64,000 nt of DNA from Actinomycetota bacterium. Lineage in GTDB: Bacteria > Actinomycetota > Actinomycetes > Actinomycetales > Microbacteriaceae. The position numbers were made by a program, and so were the translations under genes. Where the stretch lies: positions 1 through 64,000 of the forward strand of contig JAFDWK010000010.1 in NCBI GenBank assembly GCA_018268515.1, written 5' to 3'. This document shows positions 18,302-27,790 of this stretch, in pieces (position 1 is the stretch's first letter; every line of letters starts with the position of its first letter). The notes beneath the pieces are model-generated. The model saw nothing but the letters and a program-made list of their open reading frames with translations. It was not told where the DNA came from and ran no database searches.

Positions 18302-19576
18302 GTGACCCGACATCCTGCGTCGCGCCCGCTCGCGCAGCACAGTTCAGCCCATGGCCCCCGTCTCTGGACCCGCGCCCTCCGAGCCGTCGGGATCTCCCTC
18401 GCCGTCCTCCTCGTGAGCGGAGCGGGCGTCGTCGGCTACGTGCTCAGCGATCTCACCGCCGCCGTGGCGCACAACGCCGTGCAGCTGGAGGGCGGTCCGA
18501 CCGCCGCGCCGGACTTCGGCGCGTACAAGGGCGGGTTCAACATGCTCGTCGTGGGCATCGACGCCTGCGAGGCGAAGTACGCCGACCTCTTCCCCGGTCG
18601 CTGCGACGGTCCGGACGCGTCCAGCGTCAACAACGACGTCACGGTGCTCATGCACGTCTCCAACACCCCTCGCCGCATCACTGTGGTCAGCTACCCCCGC
18701 GACATGATCGTGCCGGTTCCGTCCTGCACCGCCAAGGACGGAACCCAGATCTCCGCACAGAGCGGGGCGATGATCAACACCACCTACCAGGAGGGCGGCC
18801 TGTCCTGCGTGGCGAAGACCGTCAGCGCCCTCTCCGGCGGGCAGAAGATCGACTTCGCCGCCGCCGTGAACTTCGGCACCGTGATCGACATCACGAACGC
18901 GATCGGCGGTGTGCAGGTGTGCCTCGCGACCCCGATGAACGATCCCTACACGGGGCTCGACCTCAGCGCCGGCCAGCACACCATCCAGGGGCTGCAGGCC
19001 CTGCAGTTCCTGCGCACCCGGCACGGCCTCGTGTCGGGCAGCGACCTGGCGCGCATCGGCAACCAGCAGCAGTATCTGGGCAGCCTCGCCCGTCAGCTCA
19101 CCTCCGGGGCCGTGCTCTCCAACGTGCCGGAGGTGCTCAAGATCGCGAACATCGCGCTGAGCAACCTCGAGGCCAGCACGACCCTGGCCGATCCCTCGAC
19201 CATCGTCCAGCTCGCGCTCGCGGTCAAGGACGTGAAGCCGGCCGACATCACCTTCATCCAGTACCCGAACATGACGGATCCGGACGACCCGAACCGCGTG
19301 GTCCCCGATGACGCGTCCGCACAGACCCTGTGGACCGCCGTCGCCGCGAACCAGCCCCTGCTCATCACGCACAAGAACACGGTCAACGACGGTGTCACCG
19401 TCGAGGGGGCCGCGCCGACGAGCACCGGTGCGGCGACCCCCGCGCCGTCGCCCTCCGGTGCGTCGACGGCGGCGCCCACCCCCGCTCCGACGGAGTCGGC
19501 CGTGCCGCTGTCGGACACCGTCCGCGGCAGCACGGCGGCGCAGCAGACCTGCAGCAACGGCGACACCGGCGGCTGA
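18302..19576 (+). CDS. LytR-CpsA-Psr (LCP) family cell-wall ligase
   Basis: 424 aa from GTG with GAAGGA upstream. A basic N-terminus and one membrane helix (about 28-48) are followed by the extracellular LCP domain: NMLVVGIDACE, the phosphate-binding Arg in VSYPRDMIVP and the FLRTRHG motif. A Pro/Ala/Thr-rich tail (about 365-400) ends the protein. LCP enzymes transfer glycopolymers from undecaprenyl diphosphate to peptidoglycan. The Cys residues (DACE, VPSCTAKD, GLSCVAK) may form disulfides outside the cell. Confidence 0.92.
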   Translation: MTRHPASRPLAQHSSAHGPRLWTRALRAVGISLAVLLVSGAGVVGYVLSDLTAAVAHNAVQLEGGPTAAPDFGAYKGGFNMLVVGIDACEAKYADLFPGRCDGPDASSVNNDVTVLMHVSNTPRRITVVSYPRDMIVPVPSCTAKDGTQISAQSGAMINTTYQEGGLSCVAKTVSALSGGQKIDFAAAVNFGTVIDITNAIGGVQVCLATPMNDPYTGLDLSAGQHTIQGLQALQFLRTRHGLVSGSDLARIGNQQQYLGSLARQLTSGAVLSNVPEVLKIANIALSNLEASTTLADPSTIVQLALAVKDVKPADITFIQYPNMTDPDDPNRVVPDDASAQTLWTAVAANQPLLITHKNTVNDGVTVEGAAPTSTGAATPAPSPSGASTAAPTPAPTESAVPLSDTVRGSTAAQQTCSNGDTGG

Positions 19577-19650
19577 TCGCCGCACGGGGCCGCCGCGCGG
19601 GTAATGTCGGATCGGTCCCGCGCCGATCAGCGCCTGCGAGGAGGAGCATC

Positions 19651-20475
19651 ATGTCCGGTCACGAGCCGCGCACCCCGTACGTCCCCAACGACACGCCGCA
19701 CCCCTGGCACCGCTACGTCGCCCTCGGCGACTCGTTCACCGAGGGCATCGGCGATCCCGAGCCGAGCGCTCCCGGCGGGCACCGCGGCTGGGCGGATCGC
19801 GTCGCCGAGGTGCTCAGCGCGCAGAGCGACGACTTCGCGTACGCGAATCTCGCCGTGCGTGGCAAGCTCATCCAGCAGATCAGCGATGAGCAGATCGCCC
19901 CCGCGCTCGCGCTGAGCCCCGATCTCATCACGCTGTGCGCCGGAGGCAACGACGTGATCCGGCCGGGGACGGATCCGGATGAGATCGCGGTGCTGCTCGA
20001 GGACATGGTCACCCGGCTCGACCGCACGGGGGCGGCGATCGTGCTCATCACCGGCATCGACACCGACTTCACCCCGGTGTTCCGCCCGTTCCGGGGCAAG
20101 GTCGCGATCTACAACGAGAACGTGCGCGCGGTCGCCGAGAGGCACGACTGCATCGTCGCCGACCAGTGGGGTCTGAAGACGATCCAGGACCCGCGCTTCT
20201 TCGCCGACGACCGGCTGCACATGAACCCGCTCGGCCATCACGAGGTGGCGCGTCTGGTGCTGCGCGCATTGAACGTGCCGAACGACCTGCAGGAGATGGT
20301 CGCCGATCCGTTCCCGGAGCGCACCTGGCGGGAGGCCCGCAGCGAGGACCTGGTCTGGGCGCGCACGCACCTCGTGCCCTGGGTGCTGCGGCGCCTGCGC
20401 CATCAGTCCTCCGGGGACACCGTCGAAGCCAAGCGCCCCGAGCCGACACCCGTGGTGCTGCCGCACGAGATCTGA
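19651..20475 (+). CDS. SGNH/GDSL-type hydrolase
   Basis: 274 aa from the ATG at 19651, preceded by GAGGAGGAG. All SGNH blocks are visible: GDSFTEG (Ser nucleophile), Gly in VRGKL, GGND, and the Asp/His pair in DDRLHMNPLGH. No signal peptide, so it probably acts in the cytoplasm as an esterase or lipase-like enzyme on small esters. It lies 74 nt downstream of the LCP gene; whether both share a transcript is open. Confidence 0.88.
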   Translation: MSGHEPRTPYVPNDTPHPWHRYVALGDSFTEGIGDPEPSAPGGHRGWADRVAEVLSAQSDDFAYANLAVRGKLIQQISDEQIAPALALSPDLITLCAGGNDVIRPGTDPDEIAVLLEDMVTRLDRTGAAIVLITGIDTDFTPVFRPFRGKVAIYNENVRAVAERHDCIVADQWGLKTIQDPRFFADDRLHMNPLGHHEVARLVLRALNVPNDLQEMVADPFPERTWREARSEDLVWARTHLVPWVLRRLRHQSSGDTVEAKRPEPTPVVLPHEI

Positions 20476-20487
20476 GCCGCCGCGGGC

Positions 20488-21300
20488 TCAGCGGCGCGGC
20501 GGATGCCGCAGCGCCCAGAGCGCGACGGCCGCCGTCGAGGCGACGTTGAGGGAGTCCACGCCCCCGGCCATCGGGATGGTCACCACGGCGTCGGCCGCCG
20601 CCAGCGCGCGATCGGTCAGGCCGGGTCCCTCGGATCCGAACGCGAGCGCGACCCGCTCGGGACGTTCGGCGGCATAGTCCTCCAGCGGGACGGCGTCGTC
20701 GCGGAGGGCGAGGGCCGCGAGCCGGATCCCCTCCGCGTGCAGGATCGGCGCCAGCTCGTCCCAGCCGCCGAAGCGCGTCCACGGCACCTGGAACACTGTG
20801 CCGGTGCTGACCTTGACGGCGCGTCGGTACAGCGGGTCCGCACAGCGCGCCGAGACGAGCACCGCGTCGGCGCCGAGGGCCGCCGCCGCGCGGAACGCGG
20901 ATCCGACGTTCTGATGCTCCACGAGATCCTCCAGCACGAGGATCGTGCGGGCGTCGCGGACGACCTCCCCCAGGGGTGGCAGCGCAGGGCGGTGCATGGC
21001 CGCCAGTGCGCCGCGGTGCACGGGATACCCGGCCACGGCCTCGACCACCGGATCCGCACAGACGTACACGTCGACCTGGGCATCGCCGAGCAGCGCACGC
21101 AGCCCGTCCAGCCAGCGCTCCTGGCTCAGCACGGAGCGCGGGCGGTGCCCGGCGCGCACGGCGCGCTCGATCACCTTGAGCGACTCGGCGATGTAGAGCC
21201 CACCGCTGACATCGCTGCGGGTGCGCAGCGCGGTGTCGGTCAGCCCGCGGTAGTCGTCGAGGCGGCGATCTGCAGGGTCGTCGATGCGGATCTCGTGCAC
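20488..21300 (-). CDS. SpoU/TrmH-family RNA 2'-O-methyltransferase
   Basis: 270 aa from the GTG at 21300. An N-terminal L30e-like substrate-binding part (ADRRLDDYRGL, then SGGLYIAESLKVIERA) is followed by the SPOUT knot: VEHQNVGSAFRAAAALGADAV, ALAFGSEGPGL and VTIPMAGGVDSLNVASTAAVAL. These are the three TrmH motifs. It methylates ribose 2'-OH in rRNA or tRNA; the exact site is unknown. Convergent with the SGNH gene, divergent from the sirtuin gene. Confidence 0.9.
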   Translation of the reverse strand: MHEIRIDDPADRRLDDYRGLTDTALRTRSDVSGGLYIAESLKVIERAVRAGHRPRSVLSQERWLDGLRALLGDAQVDVYVCADPVVEAVAGYPVHRGALAAMHRPALPPLGEVVRDARTILVLEDLVEHQNVGSAFRAAAALGADAVLVSARCADPLYRRAVKVSTGTVFQVPWTRFGGWDELAPILHAEGIRLAALALRDDAVPLEDYAAERPERVALAFGSEGPGLTDRALAAADAVVTIPMAGGVDSLNVASTAAVALWALRHPPRR

Positions 21301-21388
21301 GGATCCACTCTCGCAGGTCGCCCGGTCCCGCGTGCGCCCCGGGGCGGCCGTGCAGGAACCCGCCCGTAGACTCGGGCGAGGAGGTCGG

Positions 21389-22225
21389 ATGAACAGCAGC
21401 ACCGCGTCGTTGCACGCGCAGCTCGAGCCCGTCGCAGAGCTCCTCTCCGGTCGCCGCATCGCTTTCCTGACCGGCGCCGGGCTCTCCACGGACTCGGGCA
21501 TCCCCGCCTACCGCGGAGCCGGATCGACACCGCGGCGCACGCCCATGACCGTGCAGACGTTCCTCGCGTCGGAGGACGCGCAGCGCCGCTACTGGCTGGG
21601 CAGTCATCTCGGCTGGCGCTCCTTCGGCACCGCGGCCCCGAACGCCGGCCATCGGGCGATCGCCGGGCTCGAGAAGGCCGGCCACGCGGTCGGGGCGATC
21701 ACGCAGAACGTCGACGGCCTGCACCTCGCCGCCGGGTCCGCCCGGGTGGTCGAGCTGCACGGCACGATGCGCGCCGTGCTGTGCCTGAGGTGCGGGCAGA
21801 GCTTCGCCCGCGACGCCGTCGCCGCTCAGATCGAGGAGCGCAATGCCTGGCTCGACGTTCCCGACGAGGTGCTGCTCGGCCCGGACGGCGACGTGCGGCC
21901 CGAGACCACCGAAGGCTTCGCCCTGCCGGTGTGCACGGTGTGCGCCGGCCCGCTGAAGCCCGACGTCGTCTTCTTCGGCGAGTTCATCCCGGCTGAGCGC
22001 TTCGCGACCGCCGAGGCCCTGCTGCGCTCGGGAGACGCGCTCATCGTCGCGGGTTCATCCCTGGTCGTGAATTCGGGCATCCGGATCATCGAGCGCGCTC
22101 GCCGCCGCAGTCTGCCCATCGTCATCGTCAATCTCGAGCCCACCCGCGCCGACACCTGGGCCTCGGCGACGATCGCCGCCTCCACCAGCCTCGTCCTCCC
22201 CGCCCTCCTGGAGCTGCTCACGTGA
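21389..22225 (+). CDS. Sir2-family NAD-dependent protein deacetylase
   Basis: 278 aa from the ATG at 21389 with GAGGAGGT upstream. NAD motif GAGLSTDSGIPAYRG (29-43), TQNVDGLH, catalytic His in ELHGT, and the four zinc Cys (CLRCG and CTVCAG). This is a complete sirtuin of the bacterial class II/III style with an insert between the zinc pairs. It likely deacylates acetyl-CoA synthetase and similar proteins. It overlaps the following phosphatase gene by 4 nt (GTGA). Confidence 0.92.
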   Translation: MNSSTASLHAQLEPVAELLSGRRIAFLTGAGLSTDSGIPAYRGAGSTPRRTPMTVQTFLASEDAQRRYWLGSHLGWRSFGTAAPNAGHRAIAGLEKAGHAVGAITQNVDGLHLAAGSARVVELHGTMRAVLCLRCGQSFARDAVAAQIEERNAWLDVPDEVLLGPDGDVRPETTEGFALPVCTVCAGPLKPDVVFFGEFIPAERFATAEALLRSGDALIVAGSSLVVNSGIRIIERARRRSLPIVIVNLEPTRADTWASATIAASTSLVLPALLELLT

Positions 22226-22806
22226 CCCTCATCACCCTCGTCCGACACGGCCAGACCGACTGGAACCTGGAGGGCCGGATCCAGGGATCCACCGACATCC
22301 CCCTGAACGACACGGGACGGGAGCAGGCGCGCGCCGTCGCGGCCGGACTCGCCGGCACGCCGTTCGACCACGTCTATGCCAGCCCGCTCTCGCGCGCGAG
22401 GGAGACGGCGGAGATCATCGCGAGGGCGCTCGGACTGCCCGCACCTCTGATCACCGTCGGAATGCGCGAGCACGAGTTCGGCACGGCCGAGGGCATGCTC
22501 TGGGATGAGTACGTGGAGCGCTTCCGTGCGCGCCGTGAGGACGTGCCCGGTGCCGAGAGCGTGCAGGAGCTGACCGAGCGCGCGCTGGGGTCGCTCGAGC
22601 GGATCGATCTGGCGGCGCGGCGCCGCTCCGCGCCCCGCGTCGAGTCGGTGCTGCTGTGCACGCACGGCGGCGTCATCCGGGCGCTGCTCGAGCATGTCTC
22701 GGGCGGTACGCTGCCGGCTCCGGGCGAGCGGCTCGGCAACGGATCCGTGCACCGCTTCGCGATGGACGGCGGCGGGTTGCGGCTGCTCGACGCATCGATG
22801 GCCTGA
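22222..22806 (+). CDS. Histidine phosphatase family protein (phosphoglycerate-mutase-like)
   Basis: 194 aa. The catalytic LVRHGQTDWN lies at the N-terminus, SPLSRARETAE follows, and the second catalytic His is in CTHGGVIRALL. The small size and lack of the dPGM insert suggest a broad-specificity or cofactor-independent phosphatase (PhoE/CobC-like) rather than glycolytic phosphoglycerate mutase. Translationally coupled to the sirtuin gene. Confidence 0.88.
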   Translation: MTLITLVRHGQTDWNLEGRIQGSTDIPLNDTGREQARAVAAGLAGTPFDHVYASPLSRARETAEIIARALGLPAPLITVGMREHEFGTAEGMLWDEYVERFRARREDVPGAESVQELTERALGSLERIDLAARRRSAPRVESVLLCTHGGVIRALLEHVSGGTLPAPGERLGNGSVHRFAMDGGGLRLLDASMA

Positions 22807-22885
22807 GCGCGCCTCGCCGGGCGGAGCCCGGGCCGGCGCTGCGCCCCGGCGTAGGATTGACGGCGTCCCCGACCCGAGGAGAGCC

Positions 22886-24199
22886 GTGAATCCCGCCCCT
22901 GCACCGACCTGGCGGATGTGGCTGATCTGGATCGTGGGCGTGTCGGCCTATGTGCTGTCCATCACGAACCGCACGTCGCTGTCCGCGGTGGGCGTGGACG
23001 CCGCGTACCTGTTCCAGGCCGACGCGTCGACGCTGTCGCTGTTCGCGGTGCTGCAGCTCGCCGTCTACGGGCTGATGCAGATCCCGGTCGGGCTGCTGCT
23101 GGACCGGTTCGGATCCCGGCCGATCATGGTCGCGGGCATGCTGCTGATGTCCGTCGGGCAGCTCGTCATGGCCTTCGCCCCGAACGTGGGCGTCGCCATC
23201 GTCGCGCGCATGATCCTCGGGGCCGGCGACGCGGCGATCTTCCCCGGCGTGCTGCGCCTGGTCGCGATCTGGTTCCCCGCGCAGCGCGGTCCGCTCATGG
23301 CCCAGCTGACCGGCATCGTCGGCCAGCTCGGACAGCTGGTCGCCCTACTCCCGCTGCCGGTGCTGCTGCACTCCACGACGTGGTCCGTCACGTTCGGCAG
23401 CCTCGCAGGGCTCGGCGTGCTGTTCACCGTGCTCGTCTTCGCGCTGATCCGCAACCGTCCGCCGGATGTCACCGAGGACGTCACCGTCAACACCGACACC
23501 GGCGCGATCCGGGTCGTCACCTCCCAGGCCGATCTGCGGGTCACCCTGCGCGAGGCGCTCGCCCACCCGGGCACCCGCCTCGGGTTCTGGACGCATTTCA
23601 CCACGCCCTTCGCCGGCACGGCCTTCATGATGCTCTGGGGCATTCCCTTCCTCACGAACGGGGAAGGGCTCTCGATCGGCGCGGCCTCGCTGGTGACGAC
23701 GGTGTATGTGCTGTTCGGGATCCTGTTCGGTCCCGTGCTCGGAGCGCTGTCCGCGCGGCATCCGACGAGCCGGTCGCTCATGCTCGTGCTGCCGACGATC
23801 GCGCTGCAGGTGCTGGTGTGGCTCGCCGTGATCCTATGGCCGGGCACCGCGCCGCTGTGGCTGCTGATCCTCCTGGCCATCGCGCTGGCCACCGGCGGTC
23901 CGGCCTCGATGGTCGCGTTCGACCACGCGCGCGCACACAATCCGCAGCACCGGCTCAGCACCGCCACCGGTGTCGTCAACGGCGGCGGATTCCTGGCCGC
24001 GCTCGTCGCGATCTTCCTGATCGGGCTCGCCCTCGACCTGCAGGGCGCGGGAACACCCGCCACCTACTCGCTCGAGGCGTTCCGCTGGGCGTTTCTCACC
24101 CAGGTGCCGCTCTGGGTGCTCGGCACGGTCTTCATCGTGCGGGAACGGCGCCTGACCCGGCGGGTCCTGGGCCTGGACCGCCATCCCGGGATCGATTGA
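22886..24199 (+). CDS. MFS transporter
   Basis: 437 aa from the GTG at 22886, with CGAGGAGAG upstream. Twelve hydrophobic helices; the loop 2-3 signature is present as LLLDRFGSRPIM. The halves are joined by a loop carrying VTEDVTVNTDTGA. Substrate unknown; helix 4 contains the NarK/nitrate-like spacing only weakly, so I do not assign it. Convergent with the bkd operon. Confidence 0.87.
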   Translation: MNPAPAPTWRMWLIWIVGVSAYVLSITNRTSLSAVGVDAAYLFQADASTLSLFAVLQLAVYGLMQIPVGLLLDRFGSRPIMVAGMLLMSVGQLVMAFAPNVGVAIVARMILGAGDAAIFPGVLRLVAIWFPAQRGPLMAQLTGIVGQLGQLVALLPLPVLLHSTTWSVTFGSLAGLGVLFTVLVFALIRNRPPDVTEDVTVNTDTGAIRVVTSQADLRVTLREALAHPGTRLGFWTHFTTPFAGTAFMMLWGIPFLTNGEGLSIGAASLVTTVYVLFGILFGPVLGALSARHPTSRSLMLVLPTIALQVLVWLAVILWPGTAPLWLLILLAIALATGGPASMVAFDHARAHNPQHRLSTATGVVNGGGFLAALVAIFLIGLALDLQGAGTPATYSLEAFRWAFLTQVPLWVLGTVFIVRERRLTRRVLGLDRHPGID

Positions 24200-24233
24200 C
24201 CGCGCGGTCCCCGGACCGCGCGGTCGGTGACGG

Positions 24234-25613
24234 TCAGCCGAGCAGCATCGCCCGGCCGGGTTCCTGCAGCACGTCGGCGACGGCCTTCAGGAACTGCGCA
24301 CCCTCGGCGCCGTCGACGATGCGGTGGTCGAACGACAGGCTCAGCGTCATCACATCGCGCAGCGCGATCTCGCCCTTGTACTCCCAGGGCAGCCGCCGCA
24401 CGGCTCCGAGCGCGAGGATCCCCGTCTGTCCCGGGGGCAGGATCGGGGTGCCCGCATCGATGCCGAAGACGCCGATGTTGGTGAGCGAGAAGGTCCCGCC
24501 GACGAGGTCGGCGGGCGGGGTCTTGCCGCTGCGAGCGGTGCGGGTGAGCTCGGCGACCGCGTCCGCGAGGTCACCGAGCGGCATCCGCTCCGCATCGCGG
24601 ATGATCGGCACGATCAGCCCGCGGTCGGTCGCCGCGGCGATGCCGAGATCCACGAAGTGCTGCTGCACGATCTCGCCCGCCTCGCCGTCCCATCGCGCGT
24701 TCAGCCCGGGGAAGGACGCGAGCGCCAGGCACACGGCCTTCGCGACCACCGTCAGCACGCCGATGCGCGGAGCCTCCGGCTTCGCCGTCGCCCGCAGCGA
24801 TGCGATGAGCTCGCTCGTCGCCGTCACGTCCACCGTGTGGAAGGTCGTCACATGCGGGGCGGTGAACGCGCTCTGCACCATCGCCTCCGCGGTGTGCTTG
24901 CGCACGCCACGGATCGGGACACGGGTGGTGCGCCGCTCCCCTGCGCGCAGAGGCGCGTTGCTCGGTGCGGCCGGGGTGACGGCCTCGGCGGTCGCCGAGC
25001 CTCGCTGAGCGACCCTCTCGCGATAGGCGTCCACATCGGCGCGGGTGATCACCCGGTCGCCGAGTTCGGCCGCCACGAGCACCAGATCCACGCCAAGGCC
25101 CTTCGCGTAGGCGCGCACCGGGGGCGTGGAGCGGGGGCGCTCCCCGCGTGCGGGCGGTGCCGGCACCACGACGATGTCGTCGTGCGGCGCGGCGACGCGC
25201 ACGTCCGCATCGGTCGCGATCGCGGTCGTCGAGGCCGCCGGCCCGGTGCCCGCCCGGCGCGCACGGCGCTGCGGCCGGCCGTTCGACGGCGCCGCGCCGT
25301 ATCCGACGAGGTTCGGCCCGGAACCCTCTTCGGCCGCGTCGGCGACCGGGGTCTGCGGAGCCGGCGAGGTTCCGCCTTCGATCTCGAAGCCGACCAGCGG
25401 TGCGCCCACGGCGACGACGTCGCCGGCGGCGGCGTGCAGAGAGGTGATCACGCCGGCGTGCGGCGAGGGCAGCTCGACGATCGCCTTGGCGGTCTCCACC
25501 TCGGCGAGTGTCTGGTTCAGCGTGACGGTGTCGCCTTCGGCGACCAGCCACTGCACGATCTCCGCCTCGGTGAGACCCTCGCCTAGATCGGGGAGGAGGA
25601 ATTCCTGCTTCAT
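24234..25613 (-). CDS. bkdC: Dihydrolipoamide acyltransferase (E2) of a 2-oxoacid dehydrogenase
   Basis: 459 aa from the ATG at 25613, which overlaps the E1beta stop (ATGA). One lipoyl domain with Lys43 in VETAKAIVELPS, an Ala/Pro-rich linker, the E1/E3-binding domain (VRAYAKGLGVDLVLVAAEL) and the catalytic domain ending in SFDHRIVDGAEGAQFL. It moves the acyl group to CoA. E3 is not encoded here. The single lipoyl domain and the E1alpha/E1beta split point to the branched-chain complex rather than actinobacterial pyruvate dehydrogenase, which uses AceE. Confidence 0.92.
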   Translation of the reverse strand: MKQEFLLPDLGEGLTEAEIVQWLVAEGDTVTLNQTLAEVETAKAIVELPSPHAGVITSLHAAAGDVVAVGAPLVGFEIEGGTSPAPQTPVADAAEEGSGPNLVGYGAAPSNGRPQRRARRAGTGPAASTTAIATDADVRVAAPHDDIVVVPAPPARGERPRSTPPVRAYAKGLGVDLVLVAAELGDRVITRADVDAYRERVAQRGSATAEAVTPAAPSNAPLRAGERRTTRVPIRGVRKHTAEAMVQSAFTAPHVTTFHTVDVTATSELIASLRATAKPEAPRIGVLTVVAKAVCLALASFPGLNARWDGEAGEIVQQHFVDLGIAAATDRGLIVPIIRDAERMPLGDLADAVAELTRTARSGKTPPADLVGGTFSLTNIGVFGIDAGTPILPPGQTGILALGAVRRLPWEYKGEIALRDVMTLSLSFDHRIVDGAEGAQFLKAVADVLQEPGRAMLLG

Positions 25614-26620
25614 CGGTCGACCCCCTCCAGCAGCTGCTCGTCGTCGCAGACGCGGTCGACCGCATCCAGGATCCGATCCAGATCCGGCAGGTGGAACTTC
25701 TCCAGCTTGGCGGGCGGATACGGGATGTCGTGCCCGGTGACGCGCAGCGGCGCCGCCTCCAGCCAGGTGAAGCACTTCTCGGTGATGCTCGCGATCACCT
25801 CGGCGGCCACGCCGGCCTCGCGCGCGGCCTCGTGCACCACCACCACGCGACCGGTGCGCCGCACCGAGGCGCACACTGTGCCGTAGTCGACCGGGGACAG
25901 CGAGCGCAGGTCGATCACCTCGAGCGAGCGCCCCTCCGCCTCGGCCGCCTCCGCGGCGTCGAGCGCCGTGCGCACCATCGCGCCGTAGGTGACGATCGTG
26001 ACATCCGCGCCCTCGCGCACGACCCGGGCGAGACCCATCGGGGCCGCATCGGCGAGCGGGGTGTCCAGATCGACCTCGCCCTTGGCGTGATAGAGCCGCT
26101 TCGGTTCGAAGAAGATCACCGGATCGTCGCTCGCGATCGCCTGCCGCAGGCAGGTGTAGGCGTCCTGCGGGTTCGACACCGCGACGACCCGGAGGCCCGC
26201 AGTGTGCACGAAGTAGGCCTCCGGGGACTCCGAATGGTGCTCGGCAGCGCCGATCCCGCCGGCCCAGGGGATCCGGATGGTGATCGGCATCGGCACGGTT
26301 CCCTGGGTGCGGTAGTGCAGCTTCGCGACCTGCGAGACGATCTGATCGAACGCCGGATACACGAACCCGTCGAACTGGATCTCGACCACCGGACGGTATC
26401 CGCGCATGGCGAGGCCCACGGCCGTGCCGACGATCCCCGACTCCGCCAGCGGCGTGTCGATCACGCGTTCGGCGCCGAACTCGTCCAGCAGGCCGTCGGT
26501 GATGCGGAAGACGCCCCCGAGCTTGCCGATGTCCTCGCCGAGGAGCACGACCTTCGGATCGTCCGCCAAGGACTGGTTGAGGGCGGCGCCGAGCGCCTTG
26601 CCCATCGTCATCTGGACCAT
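25610..26620 (-). CDS. bkdB: 2-oxoacid dehydrogenase E1 component, beta subunit
   Basis: 336 aa. It shows the transketolase-like pyrimidine-binding fold with LGEDIGKLGG, DTPLAESGIVG and the EIQFDGFVYPAFDQ segment typical of branched-chain E1beta. It pairs with E1alpha (1-nt gap upstream) to decarboxylate branched-chain 2-oxo acids made from Leu, Ile and Val; the products prime branched fatty acids in many actinobacteria. Confidence 0.92.
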   Translation of the reverse strand: MVQMTMGKALGAALNQSLADDPKVVLLGEDIGKLGGVFRITDGLLDEFGAERVIDTPLAESGIVGTAVGLAMRGYRPVVEIQFDGFVYPAFDQIVSQVAKLHYRTQGTVPMPITIRIPWAGGIGAAEHHSESPEAYFVHTAGLRVVAVSNPQDAYTCLRQAIASDDPVIFFEPKRLYHAKGEVDLDTPLADAAPMGLARVVREGADVTIVTYGAMVRTALDAAEAAEAEGRSLEVIDLRSLSPVDYGTVCASVRRTGRVVVVHEAAREAGVAAEVIASITEKCFTWLEAAPLRVTGHDIPYPPAKLEKFHLPDLDRILDAVDRVCDDEQLLEGVDR

Positions 26621-26621
26621 C

Positions 26622-27731
26622 TCACGCCTCCGCGAGGGTCGCGAGGTAGCGCGCGTAGTCGGCGCGCTCCTCCGCGATGCCGGTGTGCGGCTCCGCGTAC
26701 ACGCCGTCGAACACCGCGAGCGGCTCCCGGGTGGTCATGCTGAGGCAGGCGGTGCGCATCTGCATGGCCGTCTCCTCCGCCTGGGCCGCGAAGTCCGCGG
26801 CGATCTCATCGGTGAGCACACCCTCGGCGCGCAGCAGGGCCTCGACGCGGGCGAGCGGATCCTTGCCGCGCCAGTACTCGAGTTCGGCCGGGTCCCGGTA
26901 GCGGGTGGGGTCGTCCGCGGTCGTGTGCGGGCCCATGCGATAGGTGACGAGCTCGAGGAACACCGGGGAACCGCCGCGGGCCTGCTCCAGCGCCCAGCGC
27001 GTCGCGGCGAACACGGCGAGCACATCGTTGCCGTCCACGCGCATGCTGGGGATCCCGAAGCCCGGTGCCCGCCCGGCGATCGGGTGCTGGGTCTGCACGG
27101 CGACCGGCTCGGAGATCGCCCAGTGGTTGTTCTGGCAGATGAAGACGACCGGGGCGCGATACGAGGAGGCGAAGACCATCGCCTCGCTGACATCGCCCTG
27201 GCTGGTGGCGCCGTCGCCGAAGTAGGTCACTGCGACCTGGTCGGATCCGTCGTGCAGGATGCCGAGCGCGTAACCGACCGCGTGCAGGGTCTGCGCGCCG
27301 ATGATGATCTGCAGGGGGGCCATGTGCATGACCGCAGGGTCGTAGGAGGCGCCCTCCTCGCCGCGCCACATACGCACGTAGTCGCCGGGCTGGGCCCCGC
27401 GTGCCAGCATCACACCGGTCTCGCGATAGCTCGGGAAGACCACGTCGTCGCCGCGCAGCGCGCGGGCGGAGCCGATCTGCGCGGCCTCCTGCCCCTGGCA
27501 GGGCGCCCACAGCCCGAGCTGGCCCTGACGTTGCAGCGCCACGCCCTCGGTATCGAGGCGGCGCAGCACGACCATGTCGCGCAGCAGCGAGAGCAGCCGG
27601 TCGGATGTGACGTCGGCGACGAACGGCATCAGGCGCGCGTCGTCGCGACGGCGGCCGTGCGCATCGATGAGTCCGGCGGGCTCGTCGAGCCCGATGCCGG
27701 TCACGGTGATCGGATCAAGGTGGGTTGACAT
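26622..27731 (-). CDS. bkdA: 2-oxoacid dehydrogenase E1 component, alpha subunit
   Basis: 369 aa from the ATG at 27731 (GAGGAGGACGAAG upstream). The TPP motif is GDGATSQGDVSEAMVFA ending in ICQNNHW. The phosphorylation-loop-like RMGPHTTADDP is present. First gene of the three-gene operon, divergent from the Lrp-type regulator at 27891. Its leader can fold so that the ribosome-binding site is paired (see 27737-27769). Confidence 0.93.
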   Translation of the reverse strand: MSTHLDPITVTGIGLDEPAGLIDAHGRRRDDARLMPFVADVTSDRLLSLLRDMVVLRRLDTEGVALQRQGQLGLWAPCQGQEAAQIGSARALRGDDVVFPSYRETGVMLARGAQPGDYVRMWRGEEGASYDPAVMHMAPLQIIIGAQTLHAVGYALGILHDGSDQVAVTYFGDGATSQGDVSEAMVFASSYRAPVVFICQNNHWAISEPVAVQTQHPIAGRAPGFGIPSMRVDGNDVLAVFAATRWALEQARGGSPVFLELVTYRMGPHTTADDPTRYRDPAELEYWRGKDPLARVEALLRAEGVLTDEIAADFAAQAEETAMQMRTACLSMTTREPLAVFDGVYAEPHTGIAEERADYARYLATLAEA

Positions 27732-27736
27732 CTTCG

Positions 27737-27769
27737 TCCTCCTCAGTGGATCCGCCCTCGTGAGGAGGA
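27737..27769 (-). promoter_or_regulatory. Hairpin that would sequester the bkdA ribosome-binding site
   Basis: On the minus strand TCCTCCTCA is followed after 15 nt by TGAGGAGGA, the latter containing the Shine-Dalgarno sequence of bkdA. The 9-bp complementarity is perfect. Pairing would block ribosome entry; release could be regulated. Function is inferred. Confidence 0.55.
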
Positions 27770-27790
27770 TCCGGTGCGTCTTCGCTCTGC

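Noticed and set aside
16394..22225. SF2 helicase plus Sir2 protein as parts of an antiphage defence system
   Set aside because: The sirtuin has a full zinc site and sits with a phosphatase; the helicase is 3 kb away with LCP, SGNH and SpoU genes between. No nuclease, methylase or TIR-type gene is near.
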